A stretch of 64,000 nt of DNA from Pseudoteredinibacter isoporae_A (lineage in GTDB: Bacteria > Pseudomonadota > Gammaproteobacteria > Pseudomonadales > Cellvibrionaceae). The translations under genes and the position numbers were made by a program. Positions 1-7,109 of the stretch are shown here, piece by piece. How positions within the stretch are numbered: position 1 is the first letter of the stretch; each line of letters begins with the position of its first letter. The notes below the pieces were generated by a model. The model was not told the origin of the DNA. It searched no databases and saw only the letters and a list, made by a program, of their open reading frames with translations. The DNA lies in NCBI RefSeq assembly GCF_040372805.1, contig NZ_BAABWJ010000002.1:124001-188000 (forward strand), in the 5' to 3' direction.

Positions 1-509
1 TGCGTCGTACCATGTGGATGATGGCTGGCGAACTGTTAGGTGTTGTCTCTGTGGCGGCATTAGCCGTGTTGGGCGTGGCTCAACTGCTGCTGCGTTGGCC
101 ATTGGCGTTCACGGCCATCAAAATTGTGGGCGGTGCCTACCTCTTGTATGTGGGCATCCAGTGTTGGTTGTCCCGTGGCAAGTTGGCCTTTCAACAAGGC
201 GAAGAGCAGTCGGTAAGCCCGGGTAGCTTGTTTATGCAAGGCTTGGTGACAGCCTGTTCTAACCCCAAAGCCTGGGCGTTTAATATTTCTATCTTGCCGC
301 CATTCCTTAATTTTGAACAAGACATTGCCTGGCAGCTGTTTACGATGTTAGGCATTATTGCACTGTGTGAGTTTGTGTCTATGACCATCTATGCAAGTGG
401 CGGGCGGAGTTTGCGTTACTTGCTCGAGCGGGATAACGGCGCCCAATACTTAAATCGTATTTCCGGCAGTTTGATGATCGCGGTTGCACTCTGGATGTGG
501 TTCTTCTAA
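1..509 (+). CDS. LysE/RhtB-family amino-acid exporter, 5'-truncated by window edge
   Basis: This is the C-terminal part of an inner-membrane exporter of the LysE/RhtB type, which pumps amino acids or their derivatives out of the cell. The visible 165-169 residues contain several hydrophobic segments, the family-typical stretch KIVGGAYLLYVGIQCW, and the conserved NPKAW turn followed by another membrane segment (about residues 80-90 of the visible part). The reading frame is open upstream of the first ATG (position 12) to base 3, and family members are usually about 200-210 residues, so roughly 40 N-terminal residues lie outside the window. Substrate cannot be told from this fragment. It is convergent with the hydrolase that follows. 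Confidence 0.85.
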   Translation, partial: RRTMWMMAGELLGVVSVAALAVLGVAQLLLRWPLAFTAIKIVGGAYLLYVGIQCWLSRGKLAFQQGEEQSVSPGSLFMQGLVTACSNPKAWAFNISILPPFLNFEQDIAWQLFTMLGIIALCEFVSMTIYASGGRSLRYLLERDNGAQYLNRISGSLMIAVALWMWFF

Positions 510-534
510 GTCTCTTAAACAACGGTATCAAGTC

Positions 535-1434
535 CTAAACGCTTTCGTGCCTGTCCAGCCATTCTTGCAATAGACGGTTGACTTTTTTCGGTTGCTCGCG
601 CTGCATGAAGTGACCCGCACCATCGATAATGTGCAGCTGATAGGCACTCTGAAAAGGCTGCTCTCTCTGGAGTATTTCAAACATGCGGATGTCCATGCAG
701 CCGTCATTTTCACCCGCCAACACTTGGCAGGGCACGCTTACCTTAGCCACGCTGGCGGCCTGACTGGCTTCGCGCCCTTTGCGATAGAGATGACGATAGA
801 AACCGAGAGTGGCTTTCATGACACCCTCCTGGGATAGCTGCTGCTTTACACTTCGAATATCATCGTCAGTAAACGTCCAGGCAGGTGACCAGCGCCGCCA
901 CAACCCTTCAATGAACGCAAACTGATTACTACGGCACCACCATTCGGAAAGATAGGGAATCTGAAAGAAAGCAATGTAGGCACTGTTTTTTCGTTGTTGG
1001 GGAACTTCCTTTAAGCCCATATTGAAAATAGAAAGATGAGGAATGGCCAGGCAGTTCAAACTTTTTAAGGCATCTGGGTAGCGTGACGCAAAGGCATAAG
1101 CAATGATCGCTCCCCAGTCGTGACCGATAAGGTGAAACTGGTCCAGATTCAGTTGCTCTTGAATTGCTCGAATATCCTCTACGCTGTCCATCACAAAATA
1201 GCTGTCTGCCAGAGAGCGGGTTTCATAACCTCGCAGGGTAGGTGCGATACAACGATAGCCCGCATTGGCGAGGTGATCGATTTGCGCCAGCCAGGTATCT
1301 GCGTTGTCGGGGAAACCGTGCAACAGAATGACCGTGGGGCCTTCGCCTTTACTGAGGTAAGAGTGCTCGCGATCAGCGATTCGAAATCTGTTCGGGGTAT
1401 GGGCTTGCGTGTCGATTGGCCTAGCTTGGGGCAT
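535..1434 (-). CDS. alpha/beta hydrolase, epoxide-hydrolase-like
   Basis: A 299-residue cytoplasmic alpha/beta-hydrolase. The oxyanion-hole motif HGFPD lies near residue 40 and the nucleophile elbow GHDWG near residue 104, so the nucleophile is Asp, as in epoxide hydrolases and haloalkane dehalogenases rather than Ser esterases. A late GAGHFMQRE motif supplies the catalytic His. There is no signal peptide. The substrate is unknown; soluble epoxide hydrolase is the best family guess. It stands alone on the minus strand, divergent from nhaA. The ATG start is fixed by an almost perfect Shine-Dalgarno sequence just upstream. Confidence 0.85.
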   Translation of the reverse strand: MPQARPIDTQAHTPNRFRIADREHSYLSKGEGPTVILLHGFPDNADTWLAQIDHLANAGYRCIAPTLRGYETRSLADSYFVMDSVEDIRAIQEQLNLDQFHLIGHDWGAIIAYAFASRYPDALKSLNCLAIPHLSIFNMGLKEVPQQRKNSAYIAFFQIPYLSEWWCRSNQFAFIEGLWRRWSPAWTFTDDDIRSVKQQLSQEGVMKATLGFYRHLYRKGREASQAASVAKVSVPCQVLAGENDGCMDIRMFEILQREQPFQSAYQLHIIDGAGHFMQREQPKKVNRLLQEWLDRHESV

Positions 1435-1438
1435 GATG

Positions 1439-1448
1439 TCACCTCCTT
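1439..1448 (-). promoter_or_regulatory. near-ideal Shine-Dalgarno of the alpha/beta hydrolase
   Basis: Read on the minus strand the ten bases are AAGGAGGTGA, complementary to the 16S rRNA 3' end; the GGAGG core is seven bases from the ATG. This is stronger than any other ribosome-binding site noted in the window and fixes the start of the gene. Confidence 0.8.
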
Positions 1449-1694
1449 TTCATTTATGCTAACAAGTCTGGCCAAAGTGCCATATGGCTGAGTTGGCAGA
1501 ATTTTGGTCATTCCCGTCCATCGTCCGGTAACATTGTTGTCTTGGTAAAAGCCTATGAAGGGGTTGGATCGAAGTTGGCGCTAAACACCACACAAACCGA
1601 ACGCAAAATTTACAAAAATTTGCCCGGTTTTAATAAGCGTAGGGCGCGTTTTCAGGCATGCTATTGAGCCGTTTGAACAGACCAATGGAAGACG

Positions 1695-2924
1695 ATGGAC
1701 AACAAGCTTGTAAAAGAGAACAGCCTGAAGGATGAGGAATCCTTTATTTCAATGGAGGCACTGGCAGGCCTGATTTTGATGGGGGCCTCGGTGTTGGCGA
1801 TGATCATGGCCAACTCACCTTGGAACACCCATTATCAAGGCTTCCTGGAGCTGCCTTTCAGCATTCAGCTGGGTGATTATGGTCTGGCAAAACCATTGTT
1901 GCTATGGATTAACGATGGCTTGATGGCCGTGTTCTTTTTTATGGTGGGACTTGAACTCAAACGCGAACTGCTGGAAGGGCAGTTGTCGCGGCCGGCCGAT
2001 ATCCTGCTGCCAGCCATTGGTGCGCTTGGTGGCATGCTGGTGCCTGCTGCCATTTATGCGAGCATCAATTGGCAAGATATCATCGCCCTGAAAGGTTGGG
2101 CGATCCCCGCTGCGACCGACATCGCGTTTGCTTTGGGCATTCTCGCATTACTTGGCCCGAGGGTGCCGCTGAGTCTGAAGATCTTCTTAAGCTCTCTGGC
2201 CATCATTGATGACATCGGCGCGATATTGATTATCGCATTCTTCTATACGGCGAAAATATCCATGAGCGCGTTGCTGATTGCGGCGGTGTGCCTGGCTCTG
2301 TTATATATCGTGAACCGGGCCGGGGTGGAATCAAAGAGTATTTACCTCTTTATTGGGTTGGTGATGTGGGTGGCGCTGTTAAAATCCGGCGTGCACGCCA
2401 CGTTGGCTGGGGTGCTATTGGCCTTTTTTATTCCCATGTACGCCAGTGATGGTACTTCACCGCTAAAAACCTTAGAGCACGATTTGCACACCTCTGTGGC
2501 CTTCTTCATTTTGCCCGTGTTTGCCTTCGCCAATGCCGGTTTGCCATTGGCTGAAATCGGGTTTGAACAGCTCTTGCACCCGGTACCGTTAGGGATTGCT
2601 TTAGGTTTGTTTGTGGGTAAACAGTTGGGCATTTTTGGCTTGTGTTTTGTGGCAATTAAAACGGGATTGGCCAAACTACCTAAAGGGATGAACCTGTGGT
2701 CGCTGTATGGTACGGCCTGTTTATGTGGTGTTGGTTTTACTATGAGTTTATTTGTAGGGTCGCTGGCGTTCGAGGAAACCGGTGTAAACTTACTCTTCGA
2801 TGAGCGCCTGGGAATCATTCTGGGCTCGCTGTTGTCCGGTGTTCTGGGCTTTGTCATTCTGCGTAAAAACCTCCCGGCAGTTGAAGAGTTCAGCGAAGAG
2901 AATTCGGCTTCAGATCAATCGTAA
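1695..2924 (+). CDS. nhaA: Na+/H+ antiporter NhaA
   Basis: NhaA exchanges internal Na+ for external protons across the inner membrane and is a main sodium-tolerance factor. The 409-residue protein has about a dozen hydrophobic segments. The ion-binding motifs are intact: ATDIAFALG with Asp142, and IIDDIGA with Asp172 and Asp173, matching the catalytic aspartates of the E. coli protein (133, 163, 164). The early signature FFMVGLELKREL is also present. Length is close to the usual 385-430. The ATG follows a GGAAG ribosome site. It is transcribed alone. Presence fits a saline habitat but does not prove one. Confidence 0.97.
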   Translation: MDNKLVKENSLKDEESFISMEALAGLILMGASVLAMIMANSPWNTHYQGFLELPFSIQLGDYGLAKPLLLWINDGLMAVFFFMVGLELKRELLEGQLSRPADILLPAIGALGGMLVPAAIYASINWQDIIALKGWAIPAATDIAFALGILALLGPRVPLSLKIFLSSLAIIDDIGAILIIAFFYTAKISMSALLIAAVCLALLYIVNRAGVESKSIYLFIGLVMWVALLKSGVHATLAGVLLAFFIPMYASDGTSPLKTLEHDLHTSVAFFILPVFAFANAGLPLAEIGFEQLLHPVPLGIALGLFVGKQLGIFGLCFVAIKTGLAKLPKGMNLWSLYGTACLCGVGFTMSLFVGSLAFEETGVNLLFDERLGIILGSLLSGVLGFVILRKNLPAVEEFSEENSASDQS

Positions 2925-2981
2925 GAAATCTGTAGGCTAAATAAGCTACACTTAGCTTGAAAAAATAACAGGTTTTGATTT

Positions 2982-3575
2982 ATGCAGGATTTACAGCAAC
3001 AGTTGGCGTTTATCGTAGAAATGGATCGTCTGAAGTCCGTCTATCGCCAAACGACTATAAAAGATGATAACGACCGTTTTGAAAACAGTGCCGAACACAG
3101 TTGGCATATCGCCCTAATGGCCCATGTGTTTGCCCCGTTAACGGATGAGCCCGTAGACATACATCGGGCCTGTCTGATGTTGTTGTTGCACGACATTGTT
3201 GAGATTGATGCTGGAGATACCTTTGCGTTTGCCAGCGCGGCGGATATTGCCGCCAAGGCCGATAAGGAGAGTGACGCGGCGGATCGTTTGTTTGGTTTGC
3301 TCCCCAGTTCACAAGCGGCTGACTACCGCGCACTGTGGCAGGAATACGAAGACGCTGAATCCGCCGATGCTTGCTTTGCCAAGGCCATGGATTGCCTATT
3401 GCCTTTGATTCAGAATATGAACAATGAAGGAGGCAGTTGGCGTCGCCATCAGGTCAGCCGCAGCAAAGTGGTGGCCCGCAATCGTTATCTTGAACACAGT
3501 GCTCCGAAGCTGTGGGAATACGCCTTGGAGCAGATCGATCTTGCGCTTGAGAAGGGGTGGCTGCAGGAAGGCTGA
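2982..3575 (+). CDS. HD-domain hydrolase (YfbR/HDDC2-like)
   Basis: A 197-residue cytoplasmic metal-dependent phosphohydrolase. The HD signature is spread over AEHSWH (His39, His42), LLHDIVEIDAGD (His70-Asp71, Glu74, Asp76) and a later Asp in AMDCLLPLIQN near residue 138. This arrangement is typical of HDDC2/YfbR-type 5'-deoxynucleotidases, which act on nucleoside monophosphates; the exact substrate is inferred from family only. It lies 57 bases after nhaA on the same strand, so co-transcription is possible but not shown. Confidence 0.85.
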   Translation: MQDLQQQLAFIVEMDRLKSVYRQTTIKDDNDRFENSAEHSWHIALMAHVFAPLTDEPVDIHRACLMLLLHDIVEIDAGDTFAFASAADIAAKADKESDAADRLFGLLPSSQAADYRALWQEYEDAESADACFAKAMDCLLPLIQNMNNEGGSWRRHQVSRSKVVARNRYLEHSAPKLWEYALEQIDLALEKGWLQEG

Positions 3576-3690
3576 TCTTCGACCGACACTGGTTTCTGCT
3601 ACGGTGGTCAGGCGCACGGCAGCAGGATTGACCCCGGCCGGAAACTCGCTACAATCGCCGTACTTACCTATACTGGTAATCGCCCAGGAC

Positions 3691-3722
3691 GAGTGCGTTT
3701 CCCGCACTCGCGATCACGATCG
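3691..3722. repeat. two adjacent small palindromes upstream of thrE-like gene
   Basis: GAGTGCG and CGCACTC (3691-3697 and 3703-3709) form a seven-base-pair hairpin, followed directly by the palindrome CGATCACGATCG (3711-3722). They lie in the 208-base gap between the HD-domain gene and the exporter gene. They could be an operator or leader structure; no T-tract follows, so they are not a typical terminator. Confidence 0.4.
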
Positions 3723-3783
3723 AAATCCCAAAGATTCTTGAAAACGCGGTGTGCGATTCAAGAGATAACATTCGAGTTAGCTT

Positions 3784-5013
3784 ATGACATCCGCTTCGTT
3801 TAAACATAAACGTAAGTTTTTAGTTCGCTTGGCTAAAGCCCTGCATAAATTCGGCACGCCGGCCTACCGTCTGGAATCCCATCTGAACAACGTCGCCGAG
3901 GCTATGGGATTGGAAGGCTCTTTTTTGGTGGCGCCTACTGCATTGACGGTTGTCCTCTGGCCCATAGGTGAGCGAGGCAATCAGGAATATCATTACACGG
4001 TCCGGGTCAAACCCGGCGAGTTGGATCTGGGCTCTCTTGCCCGTGCCGATGAGCTGGTTGAAGAGTTGGTTAACGGTGAACGTGACCTGGCCGATGCCCT
4101 GGCCAGGTTGGAAGATATTACCAGCCGCCCCCCACCATACCCGCACTGGTTGAACCTGATCGCCTTTGGCGTTTCCGGAGGCGCGTTTGCGATGCTGATG
4201 GGAACCAGCTGGGACGATGTGATTGTTGCCTTTGTCATTAGTTTGCTGGTTTACGGCTTGATCTTTGCCTCCCAGTTTTCAAAACGTCTGGCCGATGCAC
4301 TGGAGCCCTTGTCGGCGATGATGGCGGCGTTTATTGCCGTAGGGGTTTCGCAATACGATTTTCACTTGAACACTTCATTGGTGGTGTTGGCGAGTATCAT
4401 TGCGTTTATCCCTGGCCTGGCCCTCACGGTTGGCCTTGCGGAGCTGTCCGCACGGGAGCTGACGTCTGGTACCGCTCGCGTCATGGATGCGCTCATGCTG
4501 ATGTTCAAACTGTATTTTGGCGCTGTGCTGGGCATGGCTCTGGGGTATGTGTGTTGGGGCAAGGTCGACTATCAGCCCACCACGCCGATACCGCAATGGA
4601 CTTCCTGGATCGCGGTTCTCGCGTTGTCGGCGAGTCTGGTGATTATGTTTAAAGCTCGGCTCCGCGATGGTTTCTGGGGCATTCTCTCTGGGGTGATTGC
4701 CTACGGAGTGAGTGTGATGGCCGCTCAGGTCTTCGGCTTGGCTCTGGGCACATTTTTCGGCGCATTGGCGGTTGGAATCTACGCCAACTCCTACGCTCGC
4801 TGGCTGAAATCTCCAGCGATTATTGTCACCCTGCAGGGCATGGTGATTCTGGTCCCGGGCAGTAAAATTTATATTGGCATCAATACTGCGGTCAGTGGTC
4901 AGCAAATTGTGCCCGCCGATCAAATCGGCACCCAGGCATTTCTGATTTTAATGTCATTGGTCGCGGGCTTAATTTTTTCCAACATTGTGGTGAACCCAAA
5001 GCGTTCACTTTAA
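3784..5013 (+). CDS. threonine/serine exporter family protein (ThrE-like)
   Basis: A 409-residue inner-membrane protein fusing the two halves of the ThrE family (the domains once called DUF1212 and DUF3815). The N-terminal 120 residues are soluble and carry the conserved start KFGTPAYRLESHL, common to bacterial ThrE-like exporters; hydrophobic segments follow from about residue 125 to the end, including GMVILVPGSKIYIG near residue 360. ThrE of Corynebacterium exports threonine and serine; transport direction and substrate here are inferred from the family. The gene is monocistronic or pairs with the small lipoprotein 54 bases downstream. Confidence 0.87.
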   Translation: MTSASFKHKRKFLVRLAKALHKFGTPAYRLESHLNNVAEAMGLEGSFLVAPTALTVVLWPIGERGNQEYHYTVRVKPGELDLGSLARADELVEELVNGERDLADALARLEDITSRPPPYPHWLNLIAFGVSGGAFAMLMGTSWDDVIVAFVISLLVYGLIFASQFSKRLADALEPLSAMMAAFIAVGVSQYDFHLNTSLVVLASIIAFIPGLALTVGLAELSARELTSGTARVMDALMLMFKLYFGAVLGMALGYVCWGKVDYQPTTPIPQWTSWIAVLALSASLVIMFKARLRDGFWGILSGVIAYGVSVMAAQVFGLALGTFFGALAVGIYANSYARWLKSPAIIVTLQGMVILVPGSKIYIGINTAVSGQQIVPADQIGTQAFLILMSLVAGLIFSNIVVNPKRSL

Positions 5014-5067
5014 GTTAACGGTGAGAGGCTAGTATTGAGCACGCCAATAAATCATCAGGACTTCGTC

Positions 5068-5346
5068 ATGACAACATTCCTAAAAACCATCAGTGTGATC
5101 AGTATTACTGCGCTGAGTTTAACCGGCTGTGACAAGATCAATAATGCAAATCGCACCATGGATACTATGTTGGGGGGTGACTTCAAAGTGTACATCGCTG
5201 GACATAGCAAGGTGTACACCGTCACTAATGGTAAGGTCACCTCGGTGCCTGAAAAAGGCTATTATGTCTTTTACGCCAATGTGGACGGTAAAAAGCGTCT
5301 GGTGCAATCGCCGATTGCCACCACGACCATTGAGAAAATCGACTAG
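5068..5346 (+). CDS. small putative lipoprotein, unknown function
   Basis: A 92-residue protein beginning MTTFLKTISVISITALSLTG and then Cys: a short positive N-region, a hydrophobic core and the lipobox LTGC, so it is probably a lipidated envelope protein. The upstream TTG at 5035 would add 11 residues ahead of the signal peptide; the ATG at 5068 has AGGA seven bases before it and is preferred. The rest contains two short beta-like stretches (KVYIAGHSKVYTV, GYYVFYANVDGKKRLV) and no domain I recognise. Confidence 0.7.
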   Translation: MTTFLKTISVISITALSLTGCDKINNANRTMDTMLGGDFKVYIAGHSKVYTVTNGKVTSVPEKGYYVFYANVDGKKRLVQSPIATTTIEKID

Positions 5347-5357
5347 CGCATAGAGCT

Positions 5358-5373
5358 TGGGGGCGTGCCCCCA
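5358..5373. terminator. GC-rich hairpin between convergent genes
   Basis: TGGGGGC and GCCCCCA separated by two bases form a perfect seven-base-pair stem between the lipoprotein gene and the convergent tag gene. No T-run follows on either side, so it is only a candidate bidirectional stop. Confidence 0.45.
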
Positions 5374-5385
5374 GCCTTGTGTGAT

Positions 5386-5985
5386 TTACACGGGTTTCTT
5401 AAACGCTTTGCGCGCTTTAGTGGCTTTCACACGAAAAGCGCAATCCTCCGCGTGATCGTTCACCAGCCCCATCGCTTGCATGAAGGCATAGGCGGTAGTG
5501 GGACCCACAAATTTCCAGCCACGTTTTTTCAGCTCTTTTGAAATGGCTATTGATTCCGGGCTGGTGGAAACAGTTTGTGGGGAATGCGTCGAGTCATCCG
5601 GTTCGAAACGCCAAAAGAAGGCGGCGAGTGAGCCTTCTTCCTTTACCATTTCTTTGGCTCTCTTTGCGTTGTTGATGGTCGCTTCGATTTTCCCCCGATG
5701 ACGCACAATGCCTTCATCTTCGAGCAATTTGTCGATGTGGCGGTCGGTAAACCGAGCGACCTTGTCGAAGTCGAAGTTCTTAAACGCTTTTCGGAAGTTT
5801 TCACGTTTGCTGAGAATGGTTCGCCAGCTCAGACCGGATTGAAAACCTTCAAGGCAAATTTTCTCGAATAGGCGTTGATCATCGCTGACCGGATACCCCC
5901 ATTCGGTATCGTGATATCGCATGTATTCATCACTGGACAAACACCACTGGCATCGCTGTTGGTGATCTGCTGCTCGATTGCTCAT
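5386..5985 (-). CDS. tag: DNA-3-methyladenine glycosylase I
   Basis: Tag removes 3-methyladenine from alkylated DNA, the first step of base-excision repair. The 199-residue protein begins the domain with RCQWC and has YHDTEWG (His25), the helix-hairpin-helix-like region with LEGFQSGLSW and the C-terminal NDHAEDC. Cys12, His25 and the terminal His and Cys correspond to the four zinc ligands of E. coli Tag (Cys4, His17, His175, Cys179). It is the last gene of a tetR-yciI-tag operon, four bases after yciI, which suggests that repair is co-regulated with the TetR-type regulator. Confidence 0.95.
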   Translation of the reverse strand: MSNRAADHQQRCQWCLSSDEYMRYHDTEWGYPVSDDQRLFEKICLEGFQSGLSWRTILSKRENFRKAFKNFDFDKVARFTDRHIDKLLEDEGIVRHRGKIEATINNAKRAKEMVKEEGSLAAFFWRFEPDDSTHSPQTVSTSPESIAISKELKKRGWKFVGPTTAYAFMQAMGLVNDHAEDCAFRVKATKARKAFKKPV

Positions 5986-5989
5986 TCTC

Positions 5990-6292
5990 TTAATTCCCTG
6001 AGTTACCTTCCATTAGAAAGTGAAGTTCTTTGTTGGCTTTGGCTGGCGTGACTTCGTGAATGTCGGTGTAAACGATATCTTCAATCACGAAAGGGTCCTT
6101 ATTCAAACGCGTTTCCAGTGATTTTCTGTCTACATTGTGGGCGAGGATGCAGCCACCCAGGTTAGGCTGCAGGCTGCCAACCATCATAAAAACCGCTTCA
6201 TCCATGCCGGCCTTAATCCAGGCTTTATGCTCGTTCATGAAATCTTTTGCTTTTTCTTTGTTCTTGGAAAATCTGAGAAAAACGATAAACAT
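5990..6292 (-). CDS. YciI family protein
   Basis: A 100-residue soluble protein of the YciI family, small ferredoxin-like alpha/beta proteins of mostly unknown role. The N-terminus MFIVFLRFSKNK, the central stretch LQPNLGGCILAH and the NKDPFVIEDIVY segment, with its conserved Asp-Pro, fit the family. It sits between tetR (21-base gap) and tag (4-base gap) on the same strand and is almost certainly co-transcribed with both. Some YciI proteins have been linked to dehalogenase-like or detoxification chemistry; nothing here decides that. Confidence 0.8.
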   Translation of the reverse strand: MFIVFLRFSKNKEKAKDFMNEHKAWIKAGMDEAVFMMVGSLQPNLGGCILAHNVDRKSLETRLNKDPFVIEDIVYTDIHEVTPAKANKELHFLMEGNSGN

Positions 6293-6313
6293 TGTTGCCT
6301 CACATGGGTAAAT

Positions 6314-6877
6314 TTAATGGTATTGAGCCAACCACTCTGTGAGAGTGTCGACTTCCTGGTAGAGAAACGCCTCGTCGTGAAAAGCACTGGCCAGCGTTGC
6401 AACGCCTTGGCTGCGTGCCAACAGGTGACGTGCCAGCTCTCTGGCATTCTGTGTGTGCCCCAATGCCAAAAACTGTTGTTCCAGCCAATCTGAAAACAAC
6501 AAAAAGACCTGATTTGCATTATTCAGTTGGGGGTGTTCCAGTTTGCCCAGTTCTGTTGTTAGGGTGCCAACCGGGCAACCATAGAGGCGTATCTTTGCGC
6601 GATTCATGATCAGAATTTTGATAAAGCATTCGATGCGCTCAGAAGGGGACTGGCTGTCTTCTTGCCACTGTTCGAGCATGTCGGCCGTGTTTTCCAAGCG
6701 CAGATTGATCACAGACGCCAAAATATCATCCTTGGTTTTAAAGTGATGATAGAAATTGCCACGGGTGATACCGACTGCTTGAGCGATATCCGCAAACGAT
6801 GTTTTCTCGTAACCTTGCTGATAAAACAACTGATCAGCCGCATCAATGATGCTCTCTTTCGTCGACTTGCTGGACAT
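6314..6877 (-). CDS. TetR/AcrR family transcriptional regulator
   Basis: A 187-residue repressor-type protein. The N-terminal helix-turn-helix is textbook: FADIAQAVGITRGNFYHHFK at about residues 28-47. The C-terminal ligand-binding half contains YGCPVGTL near residue 100; a Cys at this place is found in several regulators of this branch, including NemR-like ones that sense electrophiles. It heads the tetR-yciI-tag operon and is preceded at 12 bases by two palindromic operators, so autoregulation of the operon is very likely. The inducing signal is unknown; an alkylating or electrophilic compound is a reasonable guess because a DNA alkylation repair enzyme is in the operon. Confidence 0.93.
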   Translation of the reverse strand: MSSKSTKESIIDAADQLFYQQGYEKTSFADIAQAVGITRGNFYHHFKTKDDILASVINLRLENTADMLEQWQEDSQSPSERIECFIKILIMNRAKIRLYGCPVGTLTTELGKLEHPQLNNANQVFLLFSDWLEQQFLALGHTQNARELARHLLARSQGVATLASAFHDEAFLYQEVDTLTEWLAQYH

Positions 6878-6888
6878 GGCGAACCCTC

Positions 6889-6926
6889 TAGGACAGTTGT
6901 CCTAAGATATTAGGGCGCTTGTCCTA
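6889..6926. promoter_or_regulatory. tandem TetR-type operators upstream of tetR-yciI-tag
   Basis: TAGGACAGTTGTCCTA (6889-6904) is a perfect 7-2-7 palindrome. A second, near-perfect copy TAGGGCGCTTGTCCTA lies at 6911-6926. The centres are 22 bases apart, two helical turns, as expected for two repressor dimers on one face of the DNA. They lie 12-49 bases before the tetR start codon, overlapping the likely promoter. Confidence 0.85.
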
Positions 6927-7058
6927 GTGTGTCAATATCTGTTCGTATGGAGACATCAGATGCTCAGGAATATCGTGTGTGGGCGGGCCAGAGGTCCGCT
7001 GGCTTCGACAATAGGACGCTCATTAATACTCACGCAAGATTCTGGATCGGGTGGGCAC

Positions 7059-7087
7059 AAAAAAGCCCGGTAGAACCGGGCTTTTTG
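7059..7087 (-). terminator. rho-independent terminator of the M1 peptidase gene
   Basis: Read on the minus strand, AAGCCCGGTTCTACCGGGCTT forms a strong stem followed by a run of T. It lies 23 bases after the stop codon of the minus-strand peptidase gene. Confidence 0.85.
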
Positions 7088-7109
7088 AGATGTTCAGTGA
7101 AGCGGGTGT

